This document shows positions 49,247 through 57,214 of a stretch of DNA of 64,000 nucleotides, piece by piece (the stretch's first letter is position 1; every line of letters starts with the position of its first letter). Made by a program: the position numbers and the translations under genes. This DNA comes from Flavobacterium sp. (GTDB lineage: Bacteria > Bacteroidota > Bacteroidia > Flavobacteriales > Flavobacteriaceae). Below the pieces are notes generated by a model. It saw only the letters and a program-made list of their open reading frames with translations, did not search any database and was not told where the DNA came from. The DNA is taken from positions 1,281,075 to 1,345,074 of the forward strand of contig CP051546.1 in assembly GCA_012837155.1 (NCBI GenBank), read 5' to 3'.

Positions 49247-49755
49247 TACGCCACACCGAGACCATTTGCGAAAAAGGAATCTGTTACGGACAATCAGATG
49301 TAGAATTATTGACGCCTTACGAGGATAAATTCGAATCGATAAAAAACCAAATTCCCATAGAAGCCAAGGTTTATACGAGTCCGTTAATTCGCTGTGTTAA
49401 ACTGGCCAATTATATTGCAACGACGCCTGTAATTGCCGATGCTCGTTTGATGGAAATGAACTTTGGAGATTGGGAAATGCAAAATTGGGATGCCATTCCT
49501 CTGGATGATTTAACACCTTGGATGAAGGATTTTGTCAATGTTCGTGTTCCTAATGGAGAAGCTTTTGTGGATTTGCATCATCGGGTTCTTGATTTTTTAG
49601 TAAATGAGCTTCAAAATAAAACTTCGAAACCGGTCGTCATTGTTGCTCATGCTGGAGTGATACGGAGTATTTTATGCGCGATTAGAAGCATACCACTTCA
49701 GGATGCTTTTCAAAATAAAGTCGATTTTGGTTCGGTACTAAAAATAGAATTTTAG
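49231..49755 (+). CDS. cobC: Alpha-ribazole phosphatase (histidine phosphatase family)
   Basis: This 174-residue protein has the phosphohistidine motif 'YLVRHTETICEKGICYGQSD', 'VYTSPLIRCVKLANYI', 'NFGDWEMQNWDAI' and 'VIVAHAGVIRSI'. It removes the phosphate from alpha-ribazole-phosphate made by CobT. I start at ATG 49231-49233 (MEVYLVRHTE), overlapping the cobS 3' end; a longer in-frame extension back to 49012 only shadows cobS. It is the last gene of the salvage run before the IS630 insertion. Confidence 0.92.
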   Translation: MEVYLVRHTETICEKGICYGQSDVELLTPYEDKFESIKNQIPIEAKVYTSPLIRCVKLANYIATTPVIADARLMEMNFGDWEMQNWDAIPLDDLTPWMKDFVNVRVPNGEAFVDLHHRVLDFLVNELQNKTSKPVVIVAHAGVIRSILCAIRSIPLQDAFQNKVDFGSVLKIEF

Positions 49756-49811
49756 TTTTTAGTACTGTGTAATTCTTTGATTAGCTTTGTTTTGATGGAA
49801 TATTTCTACAA

Positions 49812-50906
49812 TAAGTACTTGAAAATAATTAGTAATACATTTTTATTTTTGACATATTTTTCGTATATTTATATTTTAAATACGACATAAATGAGATATG
49901 TAGAATTATTAGAGGAGGAAAAAAAAGTAGTGGATTATTTGTATAGAAACTCCCCTAATTCGGTAGTCAGGGAGCGCTGTATGTTTCTAAAACTTTCTGT
50001 TGACAAAAAATCCATAATGGAAATTTCTAGAATTATGAAGGTTGGAAGATTACGAGTAACATTGTTTTTTAATGCTTGGGAAATGGCTAAAACATTAAAA
50101 GACAAACAGGAAACATTAGGCGTTAAAAAAGGTCGTGGCGCAAAATTAAAACTAAAAAAAGTAGCTGACCTAATACCTGAACTAGTAAAGGAAAACAGTA
50201 GAAATTTGAATGTGGTTTTGGATATTTTAGAGCGAGAGCATCAAATAAAAATAACAAAACAAACACTCATAAATTTTTTAAAAGAGACTAAAATATAAAT
50301 GGATAAGATGCCGTAAATCTTTGAAAAAAAAACGTTGTGAGAGCGCTTTTCTAAATTCAAAAAAGGAATTGGATAAATTGTCACAATTAAATCAGGAACA
50401 ATACATTGACTTATATTACGGTGACGCAAGTCATTTTAGTTTAGTGCCGAATGTTCCGTATGCTTGGCAAGCTGAAGGAGAACCTATTTTATTGCCTGCA
50501 ATTCGGGGGAAAAGCGTAAGTGTTTTTGGTTTAATGAATACATTGGGTAATTTGGTTTTTGATATTTTTGAAACAACAATAAATTCTGAAAAGATGATTG
50601 TCTTTTTTGACAAATTTGTTGAGAATATAACTAAAAAAACAGTTGTGGTTTTGGATAACTCTTCGCTTCATACCAGTAAGAAATTCAAAGAAAAAATCAA
50701 AGAATGGGAAGAGTTAGATTTACTTATTTATTTTATTCCACCTTACTCGCCAGAATTGAACTTAATTGAAATCTTGTGGAGATTTGTTAAATATAAATGG
50801 TTAAAATTTGAGGCTTATACTTCATTTGAAAATTTAAAATTGAACCTAAATGATGTTTTGAATGGGTTTGGAACAAAATGTATTATTAATTTTTAGAATG
50901 TACTTA
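49812..50906 (+). mobile_element. IS630-family insertion sequence
   Basis: About 1.1 kb between TA dinucleotides (49812-49813 and 50905-50906), as expected for TA-targeting IS630 elements. The ends share an imperfect inverted repeat (AAGTACTTG...AATACATTTT on the left). It sits between cobC and the cobalamin riboswitch and stops 12 bases short of the riboswitch promoter's -33 box. The exact ends are estimated. Confidence 0.75.
49891..50896 (+). pseudogene. IS630-family transposase, one frameshift
   Basis: The first half (49891-50298) is the helix-turn-helix region ('KKSIMEISRIMKVGRLRVTL', 'KITKQTLINFLKETK'). The second half carries the DDE catalytic core: 'LYYGDASHFSLVP', 'VVVLDNSSLHTSKKFK' and 'PPYSPELNLIEILWRFVKY'. 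Removing one A from the A4 run at 50290-50293 continues the frame as 'KETKYKWIRCRKS' and gives about 335 residues. This may be programmed frameshifting, decay or a sequence error. Confidence 0.87.
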
Positions 50907-50917
50907 ATTTCTACAAG

Positions 50918-50950
50918 TTTGATTTTTAGCTGAATTTAGTTTTATCTTTG
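50918..50950 (+). promoter_or_regulatory. Promoter of the btuB riboswitch transcript
   Basis: The -33 box TTTG (50918-50921), a 21-base spacer and the -7 box TATCTTTG (50943-50950) together fit the Bacteroidota promoter well. The aptamer begins just downstream. Confidence 0.65.
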
Positions 50951-51009
50951 CCGCCGTATTGAGGTTGTGTATTTGCTTTTGCAAAGCACATTAAAAGGGA
51001 ATCAGGTGA

Positions 51010-51075
51010 AGATTTCAGATTGTAGATTTTAGATTGTAACAAATCTTAAATTCTAAATTTTAAATCAAAAATCCT
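51010..51075. repeat. Two facing heptamer arrays inside the first riboswitch arm
   Basis: Four contiguous units of the AGATTNT type (AGATTTC, AGATTGT, AGATTTT, AGATTGT; 51010-51037) are followed after three bases by five units of the AAATNNT type (51041-51075, for example AAATCTT, AAATTCT, AAATTTT). The two arrays are partly complementary and can fold back on each other, lengthening a loop that is normally a few bases. Confidence 0.7.
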
Positions 51076-51174
51076 GAGCTGTACCCGCAACTGTAAGCTA
51101 TAAAGCTTGTTGTTATCTACAAAACCACTGTTTATAAGTGGGAAGTAAGAAGAGTGAAGCTAGAAGTCAAATAC

Positions 51175-51202
51175 TTCTAACCTCTAATTTCTAACTTCTA
51201 AC
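51175..51202. repeat. Four tandem heptamers inside the second riboswitch arm
   Basis: The units TTCTAAC, CTCTAAT, TTCTAAC and TTCTAAC are contiguous. The start pairs with TAGAAGT a few bases upstream. The same unit occurs three times at 40554-40574. Confidence 0.7.
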
Positions 51203-51342
51203 TTTGAATGGGAAGGTAAACAACAGGACGCAAGCCAGGAGACCTGCCTAATGCATCGAGTATCAAACTTTCGGGAAAAAAGGTTTGGGTATGGGTCATT
51301 CTATGCTTTTCTCCCCAATTTATTAAATTTTATTTTTTTAAA

Positions 51343-53256
51343 ATGAACAAAAAAATCGTTCGCTTTAGTGCGATTGCAATGGTATTTGCAATGAACGCTA
51401 TGGCACAAGATCAAGAGCCAAAACAACTGGAGGAAGTAGTTGTTTCTGATTCTAAATTTGCTTTACCAAAAGAGAAATCAGGTAAAGTGATTGTAAAAAT
51501 TACCGCCGAGGATTTAAAGAAAAGAGTCGGACAATCAGTAGCTTCCATTTTGAGTACGGTGGCGGGAGTCGAAATTAACGGAAATCAAAGCCGTAACGGT
51601 AAAGATTTAGGTCTTTACATTCGAGGAGGAAGAAACCATCAGGTTTTAATTTTAATTGACGGAGTGCCTGTGACGGATGCCTCTGGAATTGATTTGTCGT
51701 ATGATTTGCGCTTGCTTCCGGTAGAGCAAATTGAAAGTATCGAAATCATGAAAGGGGCTTCGAGTACCTTATATGGTTCAGGAGCGGCAACAGGTGTCAT
51801 TAACATTACATTGAAAAAAGCGGGTAAAAAGGCTATTGCAGGAAATGCCTATGTGAATGTGGGAAGCCAGTCGGTTGCTAAAAAAGAGGCGTATGGTGCA
51901 AAAGACTATGCTCAAGGTTTTGCTTTAAACGGCGGAGGAGAAAAACTGACTTATTTTGCGTCTTTGAACAGTACGGAAACCACAGGAATTTCGGAAGCTA
52001 AATCGCCTAATAATATTGTTCCTTTTGAAGAGGATCGTTTTTCGAGAGTAAATACATTGGTAAAACTAGGATTTACGCCAACTAAAAAATGGGCATTAGA
52101 CTTTTTTGCTAATTATGATAGATTGAGGAATGAATTTGATGCGGGTTCTTTTGCAGACGACCCTAAAAATTTTAGCATTTCTGAGCAATATAGAGTAGGT
52201 TTTTCTCCAAAATACAAATACAATAAGGGGGAGTTTATTATCAATTCTAGCGGAAGTTTGATAGGTAGAACGCTTCTTAGTTCAGGAACCTTGTTTGATT
52301 ATAAGTCAAGAAGTGTCAATGTGGATGCTTTTAATAAATATGGAATTTCTTCTGAAGTGTTTGTTGTAACTGGCGCACAGTTTCAGTTTTACGAAATGTC
52401 TAACGAGAGTAGATATGGAGTTATTAGTAATGAATTAGCTAAATTCAATATGATTGACCCTTATGTAACGGCTGTTTATAATTCGGATTTTGGGTTTAAT
52501 TTGAATGCAGGTGCGCGTTATAATATACATAGTAAATACGGAAATAATTGGGTTTTTAATATAAATCCTTCTTTTAAAGTAGCTAATTTGCCTCTGAAAG
52601 TTTTGGCTTCTTATAGCACAGCATTTGTGACGCCTAGTTTGTATCAATTGTATTCTCCTTATGGCGATTTGAATTTAGCTCCAGAGAAAGAGGCTACTGT
52701 CGAGGCTGGTTTTGAGGCTAGTTTGTTTGATAAAAAGATAACACTTACTTCTATTGCTTTTTTAAGAGAAGAAAAGGAAGCCATAGGATTTGATTTGACT
52801 ACGTATAAATATTTTAATGTGAATGGGCAGAACAAAGCCAGAGGTGTCGAAACGATGGTTTCTTATGCTTTGAATGATAAGATAAAAATCAACGCTAATT
52901 ATACTTTTACCGAATTGGAAAAACAGTCCAGAATACTGAATCCAAAGCATAAAGCAAATGTAGCTATTGCTATACAGGCTTCGACCCGTTTAGCATTTAG
53001 CACTTCTTATCAATTTGTTTCGGATAGGAATTTCGAATATACTACTTATCCAGCACCAACCTATAATCCCGTATTAAATTCAGAAATATTAAAAGATTAT
53101 CAATTGGTCAATGCTAATGTTCGCTATGAATTAATCAAAAATAGAGTAAACGTTTTCGCGGCGGCGGATAATATTTTGGATAAAGACTTTGTTGAAATTA
53201 GAGGGTACAGCACCCGAGGGAGAAATTTTAAATTGGGTTTAAATATCTTGTTTTAA
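51343..53256 (+). CDS. btuB: TonB-dependent cobalamin receptor BtuB
   Basis: This 637-residue outer membrane receptor has a signal peptide ending 'MAQ', a short TonB-box region ('LEEVVVSDSKFALPKEKSGK') and the plug domain with 'GKDLGLYIRGGRNHQVLILI' and 'IEIMKGASSTLYGSGAATGV'. A 22-strand barrel ends in 'STRGRNFKLGLNILF' with a terminal Phe. The riboswitch in its leader makes cobalamin the likely ligand. It would feed the BtuFCD-like ABC transporter encoded at 41-44 kb. Confidence 0.93.
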   Translation: MNKKIVRFSAIAMVFAMNAMAQDQEPKQLEEVVVSDSKFALPKEKSGKVIVKITAEDLKKRVGQSVASILSTVAGVEINGNQSRNGKDLGLYIRGGRNHQVLILIDGVPVTDASGIDLSYDLRLLPVEQIESIEIMKGASSTLYGSGAATGVINITLKKAGKKAIAGNAYVNVGSQSVAKKEAYGAKDYAQGFALNGGGEKLTYFASLNSTETTGISEAKSPNNIVPFEEDRFSRVNTLVKLGFTPTKKWALDFFANYDRLRNEFDAGSFADDPKNFSISEQYRVGFSPKYKYNKGEFIINSSGSLIGRTLLSSGTLFDYKSRSVNVDAFNKYGISSEVFVVTGAQFQFYEMSNESRYGVISNELAKFNMIDPYVTAVYNSDFGFNLNAGARYNIHSKYGNNWVFNINPSFKVANLPLKVLASYSTAFVTPSLYQLYSPYGDLNLAPEKEATVEAGFEASLFDKKITLTSIAFLREEKEAIGFDLTTYKYFNVNGQNKARGVETMVSYALNDKIKINANYTFTELEKQSRILNPKHKANVAIAIQASTRLAFSTSYQFVSDRNFEYTTYPAPTYNPVLNSEILKDYQLVNANVRYELIKNRVNVFAAADNILDKDFVEIRGYSTRGRNFKLGLNILF

Positions 53257-53286
53257 AAGAAAAACACACCTTTACTGGGCTAAGAA

Positions 53287-53316
53287 AATCCCGCTTCAAG
53301 TTTTTGGAGCGGGATT
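53287..53316. terminator. Terminator hairpin between convergent btuB and S41 peptidase genes
   Basis: A 9-bp stem, AATCCCGCT with AGCGGGATT, around a 12-base loop. T-rich sequence follows at about 53321-53325 on the plus strand. It probably serves both converging genes. Confidence 0.75.
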
Positions 53317-53343
53317 CGTGTTTTTGTAAATTTTAAAAAGGTT

Positions 53344-54807
53344 TTATTCTAATGCTTTCAACAAACCCTCGGGTGCTTTTTCAAGATACATTTGGTTTTG
53401 TAAACGATTTGATTTTGAATCTTTAAAATAATCAAATTCTTTTCTAGCAATGGGTTGGGCGAATCTTCCAGTTCCAGTAATTTTAGCAATGGCAGTACGT
53501 AACAAAGGTTCTGCGGGGTCGCCTAGAACACCAAGAGTGCTTATGTATTCAGGTTGTTGAAAGTTGGGAACCAAACCACTTTGATAATCGCCAAAACCTA
53601 CGCCATTAACAATTTTAAAGGTAAGAGGTTGCATGGCATAACGATGTCTTGGATTTCTTTTTTCTTTTCCAAATGTTGGCGAATCATATAAGGTAATAGA
53701 ACCTACGTTTTTTCCAGTGGTAACATCTCCTATTTGTACTACACTAATATATGGTTTTAATCCGTTAATCACTAGTTCACTTGCCGAAGCAGTGCCTTTA
53801 GAAGTTAAAATGTAAATTTTAGTCATACCAACACTATTTATGGGAGTAGTTCCTATTTTATCAGTAAAATAATTTTTTAAAGATTCTGGATCGTTGGCAG
53901 CAAAATACGATTCGACTTTAGCGTTCCATTGTTGCTTGGCAAAAACTTGTCCTTTAAAAGCTCCTGTTATCATACTGGCTAGTCTGGCTGCAGTTTGCAC
54001 AGAACCGCCACCATTGTATCTTAAATCCAGAACTAAATCTGTAATGCCTTGTGATTTTAGAGAGCCAAAGGCATTGTTAAGTTGGGTGTCATAATTAGAG
54101 TAAAAGCCATTGTACATTAAATAACCTATTTTATGTGAGCCAGAATTGATTACGGTATTTACTAAAATGGGGTTTTCGTCTAAAGCGGTTTTTGTTAAGG
54201 CAACCGATTTTCCGTTTGGGGTAAATATTGGTGCATTATTTGAATCAAAAGTAAGCGTAGTAAAATTTAAAGTATACTCATTATTTGAGCCAAACAATAG
54301 TGTTTGGTAATTGCTAGCGGTAAGCTGTGTTCCATTGACGGCATGAAAAATATCGCCACGATGAATGTCTTTTGTTGATGCATTTGAATTTGGGATAATA
54401 TAACGCACCCAGCCGATTAATTCATTTGAATTAGCTGATTTATAACTTAAGCCAAATTCTACTCCATTATTATTGGTTGTGCCTTGAAGTTGTCCTTCTA
54501 ATTCTAAATAATCGCTCACAATCCAACTGAATCTATCGATGGTTTTATCGACTCTTAAAGCATCGAATAGCTTTTCGGGTGTGGAATATCCTTTTAAAAA
54601 AGTGTTCAATTCATTTTGATTGGCAAATTTAGTATCAGATAAATTAGGCATATCTGCTTGCCATAAATAGTAAAGATTGAGTCCTTTCCAAATAAAATTT
54701 TGGACTTCAAGATCATTCGGAGCGGCGACATCATCATTGTCTTGGCAGCTTTGAAATATAAATGCAGTTAAAAATAAGGCGATTATAATTTTAAATTTTG
54801 TTTTCAT
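53344..54807 (-). CDS. S41-family (C-terminal processing) peptidase lipoprotein
   Basis: This 487-residue protein has a signal peptide with lipobox 'LTAFIFQSC' (Cys about 21). A PDZ-like part ('VEFGLSYKSANSNELIGWV', 'GDIFHAVNGTQL') precedes the tail-specific protease domain with 'DLVLDLRYNGGGSVQTAARL' and the catalytic Ser in 'TSKGTASASELVINGLKPY'. It is predicted to be a membrane-anchored periplasmic or surface protease. It is divergent from the sigma factor gene; the substrate is unknown. Confidence 0.9.
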   Translation of the reverse strand: MKTKFKIIIALFLTAFIFQSCQDNDDVAAPNDLEVQNFIWKGLNLYYLWQADMPNLSDTKFANQNELNTFLKGYSTPEKLFDALRVDKTIDRFSWIVSDYLELEGQLQGTTNNNGVEFGLSYKSANSNELIGWVRYIIPNSNASTKDIHRGDIFHAVNGTQLTASNYQTLLFGSNNEYTLNFTTLTFDSNNAPIFTPNGKSVALTKTALDENPILVNTVINSGSHKIGYLMYNGFYSNYDTQLNNAFGSLKSQGITDLVLDLRYNGGGSVQTAARLASMITGAFKGQVFAKQQWNAKVESYFAANDPESLKNYFTDKIGTTPINSVGMTKIYILTSKGTASASELVINGLKPYISVVQIGDVTTGKNVGSITLYDSPTFGKEKRNPRHRYAMQPLTFKIVNGVGFGDYQSGLVPNFQQPEYISTLGVLGDPAEPLLRTAIAKITGTGRFAQPIARKEFDYFKDSKSNRLQNQMYLEKAPEGLLKALE

Positions 54808-54928
54808 AATTTGGGTTTAGAGGATAACTAACGTAAAAATACCAACTTTAGTTTTATTTTTATGGATTTTGTAACAAAATTAACTTAGTTTCGTCTGGAA
54901 TGTTATAACTCTTTAATGATTTTTTTTT

Positions 54929-55438
54929 ATGAACCAAGGCGAGTTTATGCAGTTAATCCTTCCTTTTAAAGATAAAGTCTTTCGACTGGCAAAGCGATTG
55001 CTCATAAGCACAGAGGAAGCCGAGGATGCAACTCAAGAAGTTTTGGTAAAATTGTGGACTAGGAATTCGAGTTTGGATACTTATAATAATCTTGAAGCAT
55101 TCGCCATGACAATGACTAAGCATTTTTGTCTAGATCAGTTAAAATCAAAAAGAGCAGAAAATCTCCGAATTGTTCACACCAATTTCGAGAATAAGGAACC
55201 TCGTTCTGACCAATTATTAGAAGATAACAACAGTCTGGATTGGGTCGAAAAAATAATTAATCAATTGCCAGAACAGCAGCGGTTGATTATTCAGTTTCGA
55301 GATATTGAACAATATGAATTTGGAGAAATTGCGGAGATAATGAATATGAATGAAACGGCTATTCGCGTAGCACTTTCGAGAGCAAGGAAAACGGTTCGAG
55401 AATTTATGATAAAAACACACGGTTATGGCATGGGATAA
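54929..55438 (+). CDS. ECF-type RNA polymerase sigma factor
   Basis: This 169-residue sigma-70 family protein has region 2 at about residues 10-75 ('KDKVFRLAKRLLISTEEAED', 'ATQEVLVKLW', 'AFAMTMTKHFCLDQLKSK') and region 4 at about 105-160 ('LPEQQRLIIQFRDIEQYEFG', 'EIAEIMNMNETAIRVALSRA'). Its last 14 bases overlap the next gene, a one-helix membrane protein that could be its anti-sigma factor. This order, followed by two DUF4252 genes, is recurrent in flavobacteria. Confidence 0.92.
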   Translation: MNQGEFMQLILPFKDKVFRLAKRLLISTEEAEDATQEVLVKLWTRNSSLDTYNNLEAFAMTMTKHFCLDQLKSKRAENLRIVHTNFENKEPRSDQLLEDNNSLDWVEKIINQLPEQQRLIIQFRDIEQYEFGEIAEIMNMNETAIRVALSRARKTVREFMIKTHGYGMG

Positions 55439-55874
55439 AATAGAAATAATAGTAGAAAAATACTTTCGAGGAGAAACCAGTATTGCCGAAGAAAAGGAGT
55501 TGCAAGATTATTTTTCTTCATCAAATGTTGCGCAGCATTTAGAACAATACAAACCTCTTTTTTCTTATTTTGCATTAGCAAAAGAGCAAAAATCAAAGCG
55601 AAAATTTTCGTTGCCATTGCGTAATAAAAAGAAACCTTGGTTGTTTGCTGCGGCTTCGATGGTTGTTTTGCTAGGAATAGGAACTTATGGTTATTTTAAT
55701 TACGAAAATGCGAGCCAGAGTCAAGATTTAGGAACCTATGATGATCCTGAAATTGCTTTCAAAGAAACTCAAAAAGCGTTGTCAATGCTATCCAATCACG
55801 TAAACGTAGGTATAAAAAGTGTGCACTATATTCAAGAATTTGATAATTCAAAAAAAATGATTTTTAAACAATAA
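55425..55874 (+). CDS. Single-pass membrane protein, possible anti-sigma factor
   Basis: This 149-residue protein has a cytoplasmic N-terminal half ('DKIEIIVEKYFRGETSIAEE', reminiscent of anti-sigma N-termini), a basic stretch, one transmembrane helix ('PWLFAAASMVVLLGIGTYGY', about 70-90) and a short outer part. The overlap with the sigma factor gene and the topology suggest it holds the sigma factor at the membrane. This is inference; no zinc-binding anti-sigma motif is present. Confidence 0.75.
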   Translation: MAWDKIEIIVEKYFRGETSIAEEKELQDYFSSSNVAQHLEQYKPLFSYFALAKEQKSKRKFSLPLRNKKKPWLFAAASMVVLLGIGTYGYFNYENASQSQDLGTYDDPEIAFKETQKALSMLSNHVNVGIKSVHYIQEFDNSKKMIFKQ

Positions 55875-55888
55875 TAAAAATAGAAATA

Positions 55889-56419
55889 ATGAAAAAAAGT
55901 ATACTAACAGCAGTAGTAGTTTTAGTTTCGAATGTGTTTTTTGGACAAGCGGCATTCGATAAATTCGACGGACAAGACGGCGTAACTTCAATTATCGTCA
56001 ATAAAAAAATGTTTGAATTGATGAGTAAAGTCAAAGTAGACGCTTCTGATAAGGAATCGCAGCAGTACATGAATTTGATTAAGAAATTAGATAATCTAAA
56101 AGTTTTTACCACCAATAGTGTCAATGTTACCGCTGATATGAAATTAGCTGCCGATAAATATGTTAAAACTGGAGGTTTGGATGAGTTAATGCGTGTTAAT
56201 GATAATGGAAAAAATATTCGGATATTGGTAAAATCTGGTGCGACCGATAGTCAGATTAAAGAACTTTTGATGTTTATAGAAGGTGGAATTAAGGAAAATC
56301 AAACGGTATTGATGTCGTTAACAGGTAATTTCGATTTGAACGAAATATCGGTTCTTACGGATAAAATGAAAATTCCAGGAGGAGACGATTTGAAAAAAGC
56401 CACTAAAGGAAGAAAGTAA
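55889..56419 (+). CDS. DUF4252 domain exported protein
   Basis: This 176-residue protein has a signal peptide ending 'SNVFFGQ' and the DUF4252 body ('DKFDGQDGVTSIIVNKKMFE', 'RILVKSGATDSQIKELLMFI', 'LSVLTDKMKIPGG'-like end). The function of the domain is unknown. It lies 15 bases after the putative anti-sigma gene and two bases before a second DUF4252 gene, so it is in the same operon. Confidence 0.85.
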   Translation: MKKSILTAVVVLVSNVFFGQAAFDKFDGQDGVTSIIVNKKMFELMSKVKVDASDKESQQYMNLIKKLDNLKVFTTNSVNVTADMKLAADKYVKTGGLDELMRVNDNGKNIRILVKSGATDSQIKELLMFIEGGIKENQTVLMSLTGNFDLNEISVLTDKMKIPGGDDLKKATKGRK

Positions 56420-56420
56420 G

Positions 56421-56957
56421 ATGAAATCAAGATATATTATTTTAGTATTCTTTGGCTTGTTTTTAGCAAGTTGCAATTCTGGATCTTCCTTGCAAAAATA
56501 CTTTGTCGAAAACGCCGAAAATAAGAATTTTATAGTTCTTGATGTTTCGCCAAGCATTTTGAATATTGATAAAGCAAAATTATCAGAGGAACAAAGTAAA
56601 GCGCTGCAATCTTTTGAGAAAATAAATCTTTTGGTCTTTAAAATAAATGACAAAAACAAAGCACAATTTGAAGTGGAACGCGCTAAAATTGGTTTGATTT
56701 TAAAAGACGTACAATACCAACAATTGATGAAATTTGGCTCAGGAAAAGAAGGTGCTTCGGTAAGTTATGTGGGTTCTGATGATCATATCGAAGAATTTGT
56801 TGTGTTTGCCAACAAAAAAGAGATTGGTTTTGCCGTAGTTCGGGTTTTGGGTAAGGATATGAACCCAGCGAATATAATGGCGATGATTTCGGTTCTTAAA
56901 AGCTCAAGCATCGATATGGAACAGTTAAAACCATTGCAAGAATTGCTAAAAAAATAA
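56421..56957 (+). CDS. DUF4252 domain lipoprotein
   Basis: This 178-residue paralogue of the previous gene has lipobox 'LFLASC' (Cys about 17) and the DUF4252 body ('FGSGKEGASVSYVGSDDHIE', 'GKDMNPANIMAMISVLKSS'). It ends the sigma factor operon; an IS1182 element begins 34 bases after its stop. The role is unknown. Confidence 0.83.
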   Translation: MKSRYIILVFFGLFLASCNSGSSLQKYFVENAENKNFIVLDVSPSILNIDKAKLSEEQSKALQSFEKINLLVFKINDKNKAQFEVERAKIGLILKDVQYQQLMKFGSGKEGASVSYVGSDDHIEEFVVFANKKEIGFAVVRVLGKDMNPANIMAMISVLKSSSIDMEQLKPLQELLKK

Positions 56958-57076
56958 AAGGTTTTCGAACAAATCTTCGCTTAAAAAAAGAACTGTCAAA
57001 AAAATAGCTTCCAATTTAGTTGGAGGGTACTGAAAAACATCACTTATTTTGATCAACGTTCTTTTTTAGATATTAA

Positions 57077-57122
57077 AAAACCGCTTATAACAGGATTTTA
57101 AGCATCCGTTATAAGCGGTTTT
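57077..57122. terminator. Hairpin inside the IS1182 end
   Basis: AACCGCTTATAAC-A-GGA pairs with TCCGTTATAAGCGGTT with one bulged base, and T runs follow on both strands. It lies between the transposase stop and the IS end and may block read-through in both directions. Confidence 0.7.
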
Positions 57123-57214
57123 ATTTTTGTAACTGTTTTTTATTGTTGATTGTATGTGTCTGTTTTTGACTTATACAGGTTCATTTGGTAAAATGCACGT
57201 GTAGATTACATTTT

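Larger units (their letters stand above)
50962..51262 (+). promoter_or_regulatory. Cobalamin (B12) riboswitch with two expanded arms
   Basis: The conserved blocks are in order: GGGAATCAGGTG (50998-51009), GCTGTACCCGCAACTGTAA (51078-51096), a small CCACT...AGTGG stem (51125-51139) and the B12 box AGCCAGGAGACCTGCC (51233-51248). It precedes btuB by about 80 bases and should shut it off when adenosylcobalamin is plentiful, by blocking translation or ending transcription. Two peripheral arms are enlarged by AT-rich tandem heptamers (51010-51075 and 51175-51202). The outer limits are approximate. Confidence 0.92.
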
